Source: Elysia chlorotica
Taxonomy: Eukaryota; Mollusca; Gastropoda; Plakobranchidae
NCBI GenBank assembly: GCA_003991915.1
Contig: RQTK01000700.1
Coordinates: 62,001 to 126,000, forward strand
Direction: 5' to 3'
Length of the DNA: 64,000 nucleotides
The stretch's first letter is position 1. Each line of letters opens with the position of its first letter. A program made the translations under genes and the position numbers. Under the pieces are notes generated by a model. It had not been told where the DNA came from and made no database searches. It saw only the letters and a program-made list of their open reading frames with translations. Below, in pieces: positions 1 to 12,829 of this stretch.

Positions 1-1940
1 CCGGATATCCTCCACTAGTTGTGTCCACTCCTCGACTGGTGTCCTCCTCCAACTCGGACTGGCGCAGACACAAGCGCTCTGTGGCGACAGTTCCCGATCA
101 TGTCACCATTAGGGTCAGGGTAGGGGAGGAGAATGTCGACCTGTGGGTGACCAGAAGCGAAGACAACACCCTGAATGTGCAACAGCATCAGGTCTTAGAC
201 GGGCCACACGAGGAGGGGAACTTTCCACACCAGGTGACTAATTTTGTTTTTCTTTTCTGTTCATTTCATTTAAACTCATAATTATGCACATTACTGTCCT
301 AGAATATCAGAACAGGAAGTATGAGTTTCGAATCTCAGATGGTTCATTTAGTTTTTGTATGGAATTTGTGATAAATTTAGGGCAATGAGTTATGCTTCGT
401 TGAACTCAACGGGAGCATTCACTAAAGTGATCCTAATGTAGTTGTGGCAATTGTTATTTTCTTCTGCCTCATCCATTTTCGTTGCAGCCGAATTCCTTAA
501 GATATTGTATTTTAAAATCGTGCACAAGTTTAACAACACATGTGTTGATTTTGTTTTTTGTTTGTTTGCTTGTTTCTTCACTTAAGCTTCTTCGTTGTTG
601 CTGGGTTGTGTTTTTTTCTTCATTTTTGTTGTTGTTGTTGTTGTTTCAGAACGCCGAGCTATACTCCAATAGCACCAGTAATACGGTGTTGGTGGTACAG
701 CATCCTGATATCTCAACAGACAACGTTAAAGTGGTAAGTAATTTTAACATTTTTTTGCGTACATTTTCTTTGGCTAATAATACTCATAAAAAGACACACA
801 GTGGCCTTTCCTAACATCGCTGGACGTCCCTTTTGCTTGCTATGACTTGCAAGATAAATATTTTCCCCAGAAATTATTCGTTGGTTAGTTTTATTTGGTA
901 GTGACTCCATGTTTTACTGTCTCTCAATAGAAATTAAAAAAAATTTGATAATCTTAGTCTTGATGCTTCCTTAAAAAGTTATTATGATCACTGGTCGGTG
1001 ACGCTTTGATTGTTTACTTTTTTGTATTGGTCTTATACCTCAATTTTAACATTTTAATTTGGAACTCACTCAAGTTTAATTTTTCACCACCTAGCCATAA
1101 TACTATTTGGTTTGTAGTAGGTTCCATTCTATTTGTTGTGTTTCTGCTATAATACCTAGCTGAAAGTTATTCTCCGAAAGGTGTGCTATATCGAAGACAT
1201 GTTGAACGATTTATAGTAAAGATTTGAACAAGTTGGGGGAACTGGAAGACTTTCATCCATCTCATTTCTATAAGAAATGATGACTTCTCAATAAACACAC
1301 CATATCAATATACTTTTTTCAAACTTTTTAAAAAGTGTTTTTTGTTTTCTCGAAATTCTTCTTTGTCCACAAAATCTAACAAAATGTTTTAGGCATATTA
1401 GGTAGATATTTCATACAGTGTTCCATTTTTATCAAATAAGTGACTTAACATGTCTGTTGTTAATAGCTTCTGCTCAGCCAAGATGTTTTTTTCACCAAAG
1501 AAACCATGTGTATTCAAGGGACAATTTTACCGCGACTTGGATCATGTGTTTTCAAAGTGTTCAATGCTCCTTTTATCAATTTTGACTCTGTTACCCTTTT
1601 TTTTTTGTTAACTTTTTTTCTTCCAAACTCCAAATATTTCAAATTTAACTAAGACTATAATGTCTCTAAAGGGTTTACCGTTTAGCCATTTTTTGGGGTA
1701 AACATTCTGCGACTTTACAGAGCATTACAATTTGTGTTTTCTTATTTATTCTTTGTTACCACTTCAGACAGGATCTTTCCAACATGGCCCAAGATCTTAC
1801 CACATCCAGCCGCTCGAACCCTCCTTTGAAGTCAGTGGAGATTTTCGTCACGCTATATGGACGTACGATCATGAGGCAACACAGGGCGAGGAAAAAAGTA
1901 CTTTTTAAAAATTATTTATGTTACATGCAATCGAATTTCA

Positions 1941-1999
<59 letters not shown>

Positions 2000-4900
2000 G
2001 CTATCTCTATTCATTTCCCTTCTCTTTTGTCTCTAACTTTAAGTGCAATACAGCAGGGTAATCGATGTATGGTACTTCTTGCTCGCACGATTGGTGGTCA
2101 TTGTGCCGATTCAGGGTTGGCGCGACATAATGTTTCCGTGTCAAACGATCTTGTGCCAGTCTATGGTTCACATGTAGCTGGGTCCCTGTCCAGTCTTTTA
2201 TGTCCCCATATCGCTTCCTGATGGGCCTGCCTTTCCCTTTTCTTCCCTTCATTCTGCCTGACATTTGTGATATCGTATGCTTTCAATTAGTTCTCGTTTA
2301 ACACTTTTGAGATTATTGTATTATAAAGTAAATGAAAAAAAATGTTTAACCCCTTGCAGTTGAAGAAGCCCCGAAAATGCTCAACCGCAAGAAGAGGAAC
2401 TCACTGACGATGAGAGTCGAAAACACCATCGAGATTTTCGCTGTTGTGGATTACAGAGATTACACCGAGTAAGTCGACCTGTGTCCAGTTTGGTCACTTG
2501 TTATCGGTTTCTTTGTTATGAAAGCGCTTAGTGTTAACGATCTTCATGATGGGAAAAAATAAAAAGCTCAAAACTTTAATTAAATATTCACTCCATGTTC
2601 GTAAAAATAAGCAATAAATGATAATGGCCCAATTAAATAAAAAAATTGACTGCCTGATGTGTGCACATTTTTCTTACATTGTTATCGAAAAGGGTTAATT
2701 TTTGTATTTTTTAAATCATTCAAAAGTCATGGCTCGAACTCACCAATTGCATAATTTAGTTTTAGTTAAAAGCTGTACCAAAAACATAATAGCGAAAGAC
2801 TGATACAGGGATGCCTCTTTGTCACAATTCCACAGCGTTTATTGTCAGTAGAAAATGTTCCTAAACGCATGTAGACTTTGCTTTGTTTTCTGTACCGACT
2901 TTCTGGAACTGATATAGGCCTACATCCAATTCGCACGGTAGATGAATATCTTAACAACAGCAAATAAAATTAATACTCACAGATGCACCGTCCTCATCCA
3001 TTCAGACATTGGTTTGACGTGTACGATCTTTGATGTTTTGCTATAACTGGACATTGTGTTTTAAATACAAAAAAGAAAGGGGACACACACATACACACAC
3101 GCAGACATTTTAGAACAATTTTTGAGTAGATTGATTTGGCCATGACATTTTCAACTTTTTTTCTCAGACTCTTTTAGGCTTCTAGAAAGAGTCAAACACG
3201 TGCCTATAATTTTTTATTTAAATGTCTAAAACGAACGATAGCATATAATTTACTCTAATGCGTTATTGTAAACTAGTTTTCCAGTGCTTCCGTGGCAGAA
3301 GCAAATTAAAGGGTATTGCAAGTACATGACTGTATATGTGGCAAACGATCATGTGAGATGGCATACCTGATTGTGGTATCTAACCATCACTAGCATTTTT
3401 GGCATAAAGATGAAGAGATGGAATAGTGGGATCACTGATAGTGATGGTGGTGACGAGAGCGTTTCAAATGTTTTTGAAACAGCACATACAATGCAGCTCA
3501 ATTACCTCGTGTTTGAAGAGTTTCGGGATAAAACGAAAAATTAGCAACTTCACATTGAATTTTATTCCAAAAAAAAAAACAATAAAAAAACAATAAAAGG
3601 CACCCAAAAAAATAAATAAATAAATAAACATTAACCTTAGATTTCTTAATTGATGACGAGTTAGCATATTGTTTTCATAAAGGTTCTTATAATGTCCATT
3701 TAATCTTATCATTCTATTTTGTTGCATCTTCAGGTACGCCAGCCGATTCCAAATGAGCGAGGCTGCTGCTAAAACACTGATTACCTCCAGTTTGGCTTAC
3801 AGCGTGGAATCTGTAGGTTTACAATTTGGTTAAGGTGTACAGATAAGGATTATTCTATAATGACGTCAGCTTTTTTTCACCAGCTATGACGACCCCCCCG
3901 CCCCAAATGTTGTTAGCCTATAATTAGCAGCATACATACATGATCTGTGTCAGTTGGTCTAAAGAGACTCTCCCCCCCCTTTCCACCCCACCCCCGCCCT
4001 CACCCTACCCATCTCCTTTGAAGCTGGTGTCTTAAAAGATTAACGTTAATTTATTATTCATTCTAATGGGACCCATTTCATACAAAGAACGTATAAAAGG
4101 AGGACATTTGAAATGAGGATTGATTGTCTATTTTCAGTCACACGTAAAAGTTAGTTGTCAAAATCATGGATACACACTTAAAATGTCAGCATCGAAAGCC
4201 ATCAAATTAGCTATAAGAATATAGAATCTCAATGAAACCCAATTGGTTTTTTTTGTGTTTGCTCAATTGTTCAAATCGAAGCTCGTATCATCTTTGGACC
4301 AACAACTTAATAATTATGAGAATAGCAAGTACTTCGCGTTTTGTTTTGTTTTATTTTGTTGTTTTTTTTGTTTTTTTTGGGGGGGTGTCTTTTGTACAAA
4401 ATAATAATTTTATGATTCGCAACTCTCTGACATATATAGCAAGATTCCTGATAACAGTCGGAAATTTCGCCCTGCCTTTTTCCTTTCCTCAGGCAAATAT
4501 TCGCATGCAATCCGTGAGAGCTCGGTTTCGAGAGGCTGTGCTTCGGCTCTGTCTGGTTGGCGTAATGGTCCTCACGGTAAAATTGTTAGTGCCATAAGTG
4601 AATCTAACTTTTGAATGCAACAAAACCATATAGATCTACCCTGCATTGCATTGTATACCTGGTAACGAAACTGTTTACCTGTAGCCTACTAATTCAAAAT
4701 TATTCAAGATGTGAGTTTCAGTCTGGTAATGAGAGGCTTCACAATATAATACATCTTCTTGATTTAATTATGTACACATCAATAACTTGTCATTTACAAA
4801 GTCTTGTGACAATTGACTCTTACGACTGGTTTCATGATTAAGAACTCTACACTGAATCAGGTAGGTTATAAATATACATTGTACAGTATATCGATTGCGC

Positions 4901-7900
4901 AGAAAAATTTTTTTTTTAATTTATTCATCCTTCACGGGCGACTCTAAAGTTTAAAATTAAGACACGTGAGAATTCACGCTAATTATTTTAATTATATTAT
5001 TGGATAGTAGAGAACCCAAATTTGTCCCATACTGCGTTTCGCTCTATCATTCTTTAAAAGCAAAAACAAAATAACTTAGAACACAGTCGTTGCTGCATGA
5101 GTTGGGCTAGAGTAATGGCTTACTAATAATTATTGTTGATAATACGTGTATTGAGATCTGGTGAATAAATAAAAACTAATTTTAGAACCAAATCCCAAAT
5201 CAAGAACAGCTTATTAAACCTTGTACGTTTAATACTGCTGGAAAAAAATTAATATAATTATGCATTGCTGTAAGCAATGATGTTTTTGTTGTTGTTTTTA
5301 AGGGGTTTGGGCATGCCAATATTTTATTATGACTTGCTTCTTTATAACATCAGATGGTTTTTATACTATTACGCCCAATGTATAGGAGCGGTGTTTGTAT
5401 CATACAAAATGACTCTGTTTTGCAGAATCTGTTAGACATTCATATGATAATATCACATCCTTATGGGGCAATTCAATTCATTCTTTCCTAACGATGTATG
5501 CTGCCAAGGACCCAGCCAGTTCGTCTTTCACCGAGACTAACGCACGGGGCAACATTCTCAACGAAACGGCTGCGCTCGCCTCCTTCCGCCGCTTTCTCTC
5601 CGTGAACCAGCAGAGCGTACCCAAAGCGGACCACTTCCTAGCTGTCACCGGGTCAGTTGTTGTTTTTAATTCTAGTTAGAAAAAACAATGCTGGTTTTGT
5701 GTGAATTTTGTGATAGTTAATAACTGTATAAACTATAATGCAATGTTCGCATTTCTCGTGGTTTTTTGTTTATGAAAAATAAAACAAAAAAGGAATGGCG
5801 CCATTCTGTGGCATGTGGTCCTGTTATTACTGCATAAAAAACGAGAGAAAGAGCCTTGGCGTCTTGTTGTTAAAACATTTTTTTATTACACAAATAATTT
5901 GAGAAAACGCATGAAATATTTATTTGTGTTGATTCAAACTTTGTTTATCTGTCATCTGCATTTTTTGCCAAATTGGGGCCTAAAATTTGCCAAATTTTGC
6001 CACAAAAAAATCCAAAATTTGTCAAAAAATTTGCCAAAAGGGACCAAATTTGTCAAAAACATTTGTCGGGCATAATTAAGCATCCGAAAAAATATAAACA
6101 TGCTATATGAAAATAAAAAAAAAAAAAAAGACAATTTATAGTGTTAAACTTAAAGGAGGCAGCCGTTATTATTTCCAGCACTAACACGATAATCATAATA
6201 ATATCGGACATTTATATAGCACATAATATAAAAATATACAACATAATAAAACTAATGCTCTATGAGCTTTACATTCACATTTTTACATATATATTTAAAA
6301 CCATTTACAAATTACAGTTACGGTTTTAAACCCCGAAAGATCTCCATTCGATAGATCTAGAATTCAGTATTATAACCTGAAGAGCCCCGCACGTGAACAT
6401 TTCCTAACGATGTATGCTGCCAAGGACCCAGCCAGTTCGTCTTTCACCGAGACTAACGCACGGGGCAACATTCTCAACGAAACGGCTGCGCTCGCCTCCT
6501 TCCGCCGCTTTCTCTCCGTGAACCAGCAGAGCGTACCCAAAGCGGACCACTTCCTAGCTGTCACCGGGTCAGTCGTTGTTTTTAATTATAGTTAGAAAAA
6601 AACAATGCTGGTTTGTGTGAATTTTGTGATAGTTAATAACTGTATAAACTATAATGCAATGTTCGCATTTCTCGTGATTTGTGTTTATGAAAAATAATGA
6701 ATGGCGCCATTCTGTGGCATGTGCTTCTGTTATTACTGCATAAAAAACGAGAATAAGAGCCTTGGCGTCTTGTTGTTAAAACATTTTTTTATTACACAAA
6801 TAATTTGAGAAAACGCATGAACATGGTTTTCTCGTTTAAAAAAGCACCAAAATATATGCTGAATGCAAGCCTTGATAAAATTCCTTATTAAACCATTAAT
6901 AATTTTTACATTGTAAAACACTGTTAGCATTAATCTTCTAAGCTTCGATTTCTGCAGTAGCCGTCTTCGTTATACGTGTATATGGAATTTGAAGGAAAAT
7001 TGGAAATTGTATTATAGATATTTTAAATAACAAATCTTATTTCAGTCAAACATGTAGTGGACTTTTTTTTTATAGAAAATTTAAAGTTTATGCCGGATCT
7101 TATTAGTGAAGTGTACGTTTAGTTAGGTCGTTATCTTCCTTAAGTAAGGACTATTAAATTAAAACCATGAGGTCTGCCTTTTGCTTCGCAAAAATAATAT
7201 TTGCGCTCTTTTTTATTTCGTGAGTATCGGCTTTTTTTTTTCTTCTTAGCCTATGCATCCATATAAATCACTCCTTTCCTGTTTGAGCCATTTGTTAGCC
7301 TACGGTAATTCTATGTTGACCATCAACTTTTTATCTTTAAAAAATAATTTAGTTTTACTGTATTTTGTACAGGTATCAGCTCAGTGGCCATGCCGATCTG
7401 TTAGGTGAGGCTAGTAGTGAAATGAATTCATATTAAAAGACGCTCATTTCAACAACTTGGGTTTTTATTATTTTTTACCCTACATTTAAGACGTTTTTTC
7501 AATCTTTTCAATGGATGAATTATACACACAACGCTTCAATGACGTCAGCAGCCCAGGTTAATTTGAAGTATTTTAAAGGATGTCTATTAAAATTTTGTCT
7601 AGAAAGTGTAACTTATTAATGGTATTTCAACATTTACTGTATTCTAGAGATACATACGTTAAGAGGTGATATTGTCTTGTTTGAAAGAACAAAACAAAAC
7701 AAACACCACAACCTTAAGTCACATGTCATCAGAACATAGACCAAAGGGTGCGCCGTAGTCCTGGGGTAGAACATCGGCTTCCCGCGGAGGAGGTCCGTGG
7801 TGAGAGCCCTGGTTGGGTCGGTGGCAGTTCAATGTGACCAGCTGAGACAGGAGTCATTATTACCGCCCTTTCGCGTGTGTGGCAGCAAATAAAATTGTTA

Positions 7901-10900
7901 AACGTCAGTCTTGGGACTCGACCACAATGTAGCCTATATAGAGCTGATGTTGGACGTCAATCCAACTCAACCCAACCAATAGATTATTCATTGCAGATTA
8001 CATATAATTTATGATGATATTTTATTTTTAAAAATGTAATCTTGACGAAAGAAGGATTGAAAGAGTTATTATCCTCCTCTCTCAAATCACGCGATATTAG
8101 ACAAACATCTACCCGCATGCATCTGATTTTTCATTGAATATTCAGAGGCATTTTTCCAACAATGAATTTGTCAATACGAATCAGTCTGCTTATTTTTAAA
8201 AAGAATCACATTACTTGAAGCGCTTGGTTGAAAAGATGAGTTTTTCTCTTCACTAGATATGAAATCAGGTCCACTGTTGTAATGATGAGGCGTGCAAACT
8301 ACAACTATGATATTTGTTGGTTAAATACAAAAATGTTCAACTTAATCATGTTGGTCACCCCAAAGACCCCAAGAATACCTGCCTAAATGGACTTCGACAT
8401 TTATTCGTCACTAGCCTCTGTTTTGATGCATGTCGATGTATTGTATTTGGAGTGTATAATTAGGCTAAATGCACTTCTACTTTCCTCATGTTATTGCCAT
8501 TATGGACAGTTTATCTTTGGTTTATTCTGTCTCGCCTGAGCAGTTCAGGAGGCGCGTGTCGGGAGTATGTGTTCTGCAGACTCCGTCACTCTAGTCAGGG
8601 ACAAGCGCGGAGGGATCAACGGAATGTCCATTGCACACGGTTTGGGCCACAGGTGAGTTTTCCTTTCAATGTTGAGCCATCAAAAGACGGGTCTATAACT
8701 GAAATTGTTGTCACTTTGTTTCTTATGCTGTAGTTAATGACTACGGGGATACGGGAGCAATCCTCTAACTTCCACAGTTTTCAAAATATAACGCTATTTT
8801 TTTATAGATTCTTTTTTATAAATTCCACCTATTTGCCCTTTTTTGAAATGTCCAACCCCTATTTCATTTTTCTTGAAGACGTGGCTGGGATTGGAACGCA
8901 TGTCCGATGATATTGGCTTCCATTTTCTCTTAACCTATTTACCCACAATTCCAGATACTGCTCAGGTCGATTGCCATTTGTATTTCCTCGTGGCGCAGTT
9001 GAACAAACCTCTGATCATCTGATGGTCAGAATGATGTACCTTTCGACTACATGTACTTATGGAGCTTAACATGCTCAACGCAAAATCTGAGTTAACGTGT
9101 ATTTTGTAACTTTGCAAATGTTTTTCTTATTTTTATTTATGCTTTACGGTGTCTCTATCTGTTGGAAGGGTTTGTATAGATCTATAATGTCGTATGTAGT
9201 GTGAATGATCTGATTGTCTCTTCGCCAGCCTGGGCGCCCGTAACGACGAAGACTATGGGGTGAGTTCGTGCAACGGCGAGTACACTATGGCGCGCCACCA
9301 GACGCCGCTCGACGACCTGGCAAATAAGGGACACACGTTTCAGTTCTCAAGGTGCTCAGCTGAAGACATCAGAGAGGCAATGTCCAGGTAAGAACAATCA
9401 AAACGGATCGTGTGCTTCGGGTGAATCTCATTACGCTGATCTATTCATGACGAGATATCTAATGTATATCTAAATATTATTTTTTGTTCACTTAACTAAA
9501 GATGTTTCTACGACTACTATTAGAGCAAGTACCATTCTCTTGACCAATTGCAATGTTACATACACGTATCTGGTTATGTACTTGGTCCAACAGGATGTTT
9601 CTGCGACTATTATTAGTGCAGGTACCACTCTCTTGACCAATTACAATGTTACATACACGTATCTTGTTGTGTACTTGGTCCAACATAGGAACATTTCATA
9701 CCAGTTTTGATGCTCTAACCCGAAAGAAACCGCCACGCCTAGATGTACCAGGAGCGTGTGTATAAAATAAAAGAGTAACCCCTTCTCAACCCCAGTTCTG
9801 CCATGGCTTGCATGAAAAGGGTGGACGTCCCAGCGATCAAAATCGAGCCTGGAACCTCGCAAGAAGCGGCCTTCTTCAACCCAGAGCAAGTCTGTTTTAA
9901 CGAGCTGGGAAGGGCCTCAGATTTTTGCAGGGTAAAGTTACATGACTTTTCTTGTTATCTCTTCTTAATAATTGTTTGGCTGCAACTTCTGGAGCGCAAA
10001 GTGATGACACACACAAACACAATTATTCTAAGTAAAGGTAGCTTACCAAACAAACCTAAGATGACACTTTTAACTTTTTGTTTGTTTATATGGGCCAAAT
10101 ATGGGAATAAGTAAAAAACATAAAAATGAAATCATAGATAACATGTCAAGTGTTTACGAAAATCAAGGTTTTACATGCACTGTGACAGAAAGACTTATTC
10201 ATGAATGCAACGATATTGGAAATATATAGACAATGTAATTATTACTCCTATTTTACAATATGTTCCACTGATTTCATCATAGGCATTGAAATTGTTCAAA
10301 ACGCATGTAATAATACAGTATTTATGTAACTGGAAGTAGACATTTACTTTGATTGAAAATCTAGGCTAGTGTGAATAATTGCAATAAAACAACATGGAGA
10401 TGAGATGTATGAAATTGATTTAACTTGAATTACAGTTATAATAAATATTTCAAAATCTCTTTCAAAGAGATTAAACTCCAAATCTCTGGTAGATAAAGGT
10501 TGGATAATGGATGCTCACAGCAAATCTAAGCAAATTATTGCATGTTTTGTTTTCTTTCTCTAACTTAAATATAGTATAATACTAATTACATTTCAAACGT
10601 TTTCATAAGATCAGATGAAGCAGTGTCTCTGAGGAAATTCAGTTTGTCTCCAATTATGTAGGTGCTTTTTTTTCCGGTATAACCTACTTCATGCCTCCTA
10701 ATTCTAAATACATGTACTATCTTTTATACTGTAGAATTTTAATAAGGCATGAAATCAGCAATTACAAGTCTAGCTTTTCAAACCACTATTACATGTATAT
10801 GTGTCAGGGGTATTTTAAAAGTGCTCATTATTTATATCATTGATTCTTTTTCCACCCTCATTATCAAATATTGAGAGAAGTGTCTTATTTTGTGTTGCTT

Positions 10901-11909
10901 TCAAAATGTTCTCAGGATTTCTACTCCTTTGACTTCTTTGGAGATAACTGCTTCAGTGCTATATGTAGTGTGGGAATTTTCTGTCGAGTGCCTTTCACCT
11001 CAATGTGCCGCTCTTTCCCATCTTTTGAGAGGCTATCCTGTGGTAACAGAAAGGTGAGAGGACATTTCTATTTTTTATTCTTCTCACGGCAGACACCAAG
11101 CTCATGAGATGTTATGAGAAATGGAAATTTAAAAAAAAAATCAAATAAAATGCCTGATGTTCATCTGCCATGAGAAGAATACAAAATAATAATTGTATTT
11201 TCTTTGGCAGTGGTGTGTAGGATCTCAGTGTGTAACTAACAGCTCGGCAAGAGCAACAAATGGAGGTATGATACCTTTTTTTATGTGATATGCTTTTTAA
11301 TAATAACCATATAAAATGAGATATATACATGTACATAGTTTAACTTTCTATGTATTTCCTTAACAATCAAACAAAAACAAAAACCTTATCATTACGCTGC
11401 AATTTTAATAATTTTTAGTTATTGTATTATATTTGCTTCATAAGACTTGTTTTATTCATGCATGTTCAATTAATCTATACATGTATTAAAAATATGCTCT
11501 TAACTGTGATGCAGTTCACTGTTGGAACAAACTTTACACTCAGGTGAGGCATACAAAAATATGCTTTGGTTGGCATGAAGTAGGAAAATTTGATGAAAAG
11601 GGGTGTTACTTACATTGACAAAAAAGAAAGAAATTGCAGAATCCGGTTACATTTTAAAATCCACAATTTTTTTAAATATTTCTAATGATAAAAAAAAAGG
11701 ATCACAAAAAGGGATCTCATAGTTTCCTTTTTTTTCTTTCCTCAGATGATGTGGTAGCCTACGACAAGATTAACTTTCCATGTGACAGACGTCTCTGTTC
11801 TACCTTTACAAAAAACCTTGGCATTCTTTATAATACCAATTGTCCACGCACATGCCCAAGAGGGACTTTCACTTGCCCAAACGTATTTAACATTGAGTTT
11901 CCACCTTAA
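1..11909 (+). CDS. ADAM/ADAMTS-like M12B metalloprotease homologue, catalytically defective (5' end outside window)
   Basis: Inferred exons: 1-233, 650-733, 1768-1897, 2360-2468, 3734-3812, 4493-4576, 6383-6567, 7373-7404, 8544-8652, 9229-9387, 9796-9931, 10916-11053, 11211-11265 and 11746-11909 (stop TAA). All phases agree and give about 564 visible residues. The prodomain occupies about residues 1-157, a furin-type RKKR lies at 158-161, and the reprolysin domain begins with the strand IEIFAVVDY. The zinc-site region at about 343-354 reads HGLGHSLGARND where the family has HExxHxxGxxHD. The Met-turn region (NGEYTMARH) is kept, and a cysteine-rich tail follows (CGNRKWCVGSQCV, then a six-Cys final exon). 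No thrombospondin repeat or membrane segment is visible, so a secreted protein is likely. Known of the family: M12B enzymes cleave matrix and surface proteins using the Glu and three His. Inferred: this protein is a non-catalytic paralogue acting by binding. The signal peptide would lie upstream of the window. The exon 4493-4576 frame was chosen because it alone gives the expected hydrophobic strand (LCLVGVMVLT). Confidence 0.82.
1942..1995 (+). repeat. (CT)n microsatellite in an M12B intron
   Basis: An almost perfect CT dinucleotide tract of about 50 bases lies directly after the third visible exon of the M12B gene. Confidence 0.95.
5484..5914 (+). repeat. Upstream copy of a duplicated exon-plus-intron segment (copy A)
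   Basis: This 431-base block is almost identical to 6400-6820, offset by 916 bases. It contains a second copy of the catalytic-domain exon encoding from MYAAKDPASSSF to HFLAVTG, ending at 5651 with donor GTCAGT. The encoded protein is identical in the two copies, while the intron flanks differ by a few substitutions and small indels. The shared sequence begins inside the exon (TTTCCTAACG), and no in-phase AG acceptor precedes copy A. It is therefore probably a partial duplicate that cannot be spliced in phase with the preceding exon. An upstream AG near 5427 could only be used with a different upstream phase. Confidence 0.85.
6400..6820 (+). repeat. Downstream copy of the duplicated exon-plus-intron segment (copy B, likely the functional exon)
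   Basis: This is the partner of 5484-5914. Here an AG at 6381-6382 lies in the correct phase, giving an exon 6383-6567 that starts SPAREHFLTMYAAKD and joins in frame to both neighbours. Its polypyrimidine tract is weak, so acceptor use is inferred. If copy A were spliced into copy B at this acceptor, the frame would shift and meet a stop within ten codons. The two copies can only be alternatives, not joined. Confidence 0.8.
7748..7990 (+). mobile_element. tRNA-derived SINE copy
   Basis: A tRNA-like head (box-A-like GGGGTAGAACATCGG, degraded box B) is followed by the family core (TTGGGTCGGTGGCAGTTCAA, TGTGACCAGCTGAGACAGGA) and the tail with GCTGATGTTGGACGTCAA. The core also occurs near 20930-21062, 24972-25150, 25705-25800, 29388-29660 and 29682-29835, which shows a dispersed family. 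The copy lies in an M12B intron. Confidence 0.75.
9501..9686 (+). repeat. Two-copy tandem repeat of about 93 bp in an M12B intron
   Basis: Copies 9501-9593 and 9594-9686 both run from GATGTTTCT to CTTGGTCCAACA with scattered substitutions. They lie between the Met-turn exon and the next exon. No coding role is apparent. Confidence 0.85.
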
Positions 11910-12467
11910 CCAAAATAGTTTGTATATTTCTTCCATAAATGTCATGGTGCAAACTTTACTTTATGATTTTGAACATAAAATAATCAATTTCCAAAGTCAT
12001 TTATATCACAAAAACAGTTTTAGTTTCATAGTCAATTAAAAAGTTTTTATCTTCGTATGCAGTCATACTTGTCAAAAACATGTTTTTAACCTGAAATACA
12101 AGTTTATGAACCATCCCATAATAATGGATGTCTTACTTATAATATATAGCTAGAAAAAAATTAATTCATGGATTGATGTTTTCTTCTTAATTAAACAGTT
12201 TTTGTTATGTTGTTTGTTTTGTGTTTTGTGTTTTACTTTTCCAGTTTTTACATACTTAGACCAGCCAAGAAACAAATTAGGTATGTCATTTACTTAGTTC
12301 AGGTTTTGGGTAATAATTAATGTGAAAGAGGGAAGCCTTAAACAGATATGTTTGTTGAGAATGTTTTTTTTTTCAAAATAATGCCTCTTGATCACGTTTG
12401 ATTGTTAGGTAAGGATTGGAATCAGTTACTGAGAGCAGGCACCATCTGGATCTGTTCCCATTTCTAG
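11515..12467 (+). other. Possible alternative 3' exons of the M12B gene
   Basis: Three short AG/GT-bounded segments are compatible with the phase-1 donor at 11265. Segment 11515-11543 (29 nt, VHCWNKLYTQ) would lead into an immediate stop in the last exon, like a poison exon. Segment 12245-12280 (36 nt, phase 1 on both sides, VFTYLDQPRNKL) can join 12409-12467 (GKDWNQLLRAGTIWICSHF then TAG), giving an alternative C-terminus. Only splice signals and open phases support these; there is no homology, so chance is a real possibility. Confidence 0.25.
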
Positions 12468-12823
12468 TCAAGAGACAATTGTCACCTGAACCTTCTAGAC
12501 GGCCTCTTTTTCTTCCTCAACCTATCACTGTATCAGCTGGCTACCAGCTTCAGAACAGAAACACACAGCCAGAAGCACTACAGCTCAAAGAAACAACAGG
12601 AACAATTCTTTTTAATACTGAACCAAATACCTCTAACTAGTGCCCTCACGTTAAGCATAAAGTATCCTTTCATCAAATTTTAAGTTTAAGTTGTTTTTCC
12701 TTCTTTGATTTAGTAGAAAAAGATATGATAAAAAATTAATGGACTTCCAAATTCAGAGGCGCAATCCAAAAAATTCTTGATGTAGTTTTGCTGATTACAA
12801 AAAAGATTTCAAAGGCTGCAGCA

Positions 12824-12829
12824 AATAAA
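12824..12829 (+). terminator. Candidate poly(A) signal for the M12B gene
   Basis: A canonical AATAAA lies about 0.9 kb after the TAA stop of the M12B gene and before the oppositely oriented METTL17 terminus. A weaker A-rich variant (CATAAAATAATC) lies near 11970. The choice is uncertain without transcripts. Confidence 0.3.

Noticed and set aside
5427-5651. Using duplicate copy A as the true exon through the AG near 5427 with a shifted upstream frame
   Set aside because: It would require reading exon 4493-4576 in a frame that loses the hydrophobic strand expected in the reprolysin fold. Copy B fits without that.
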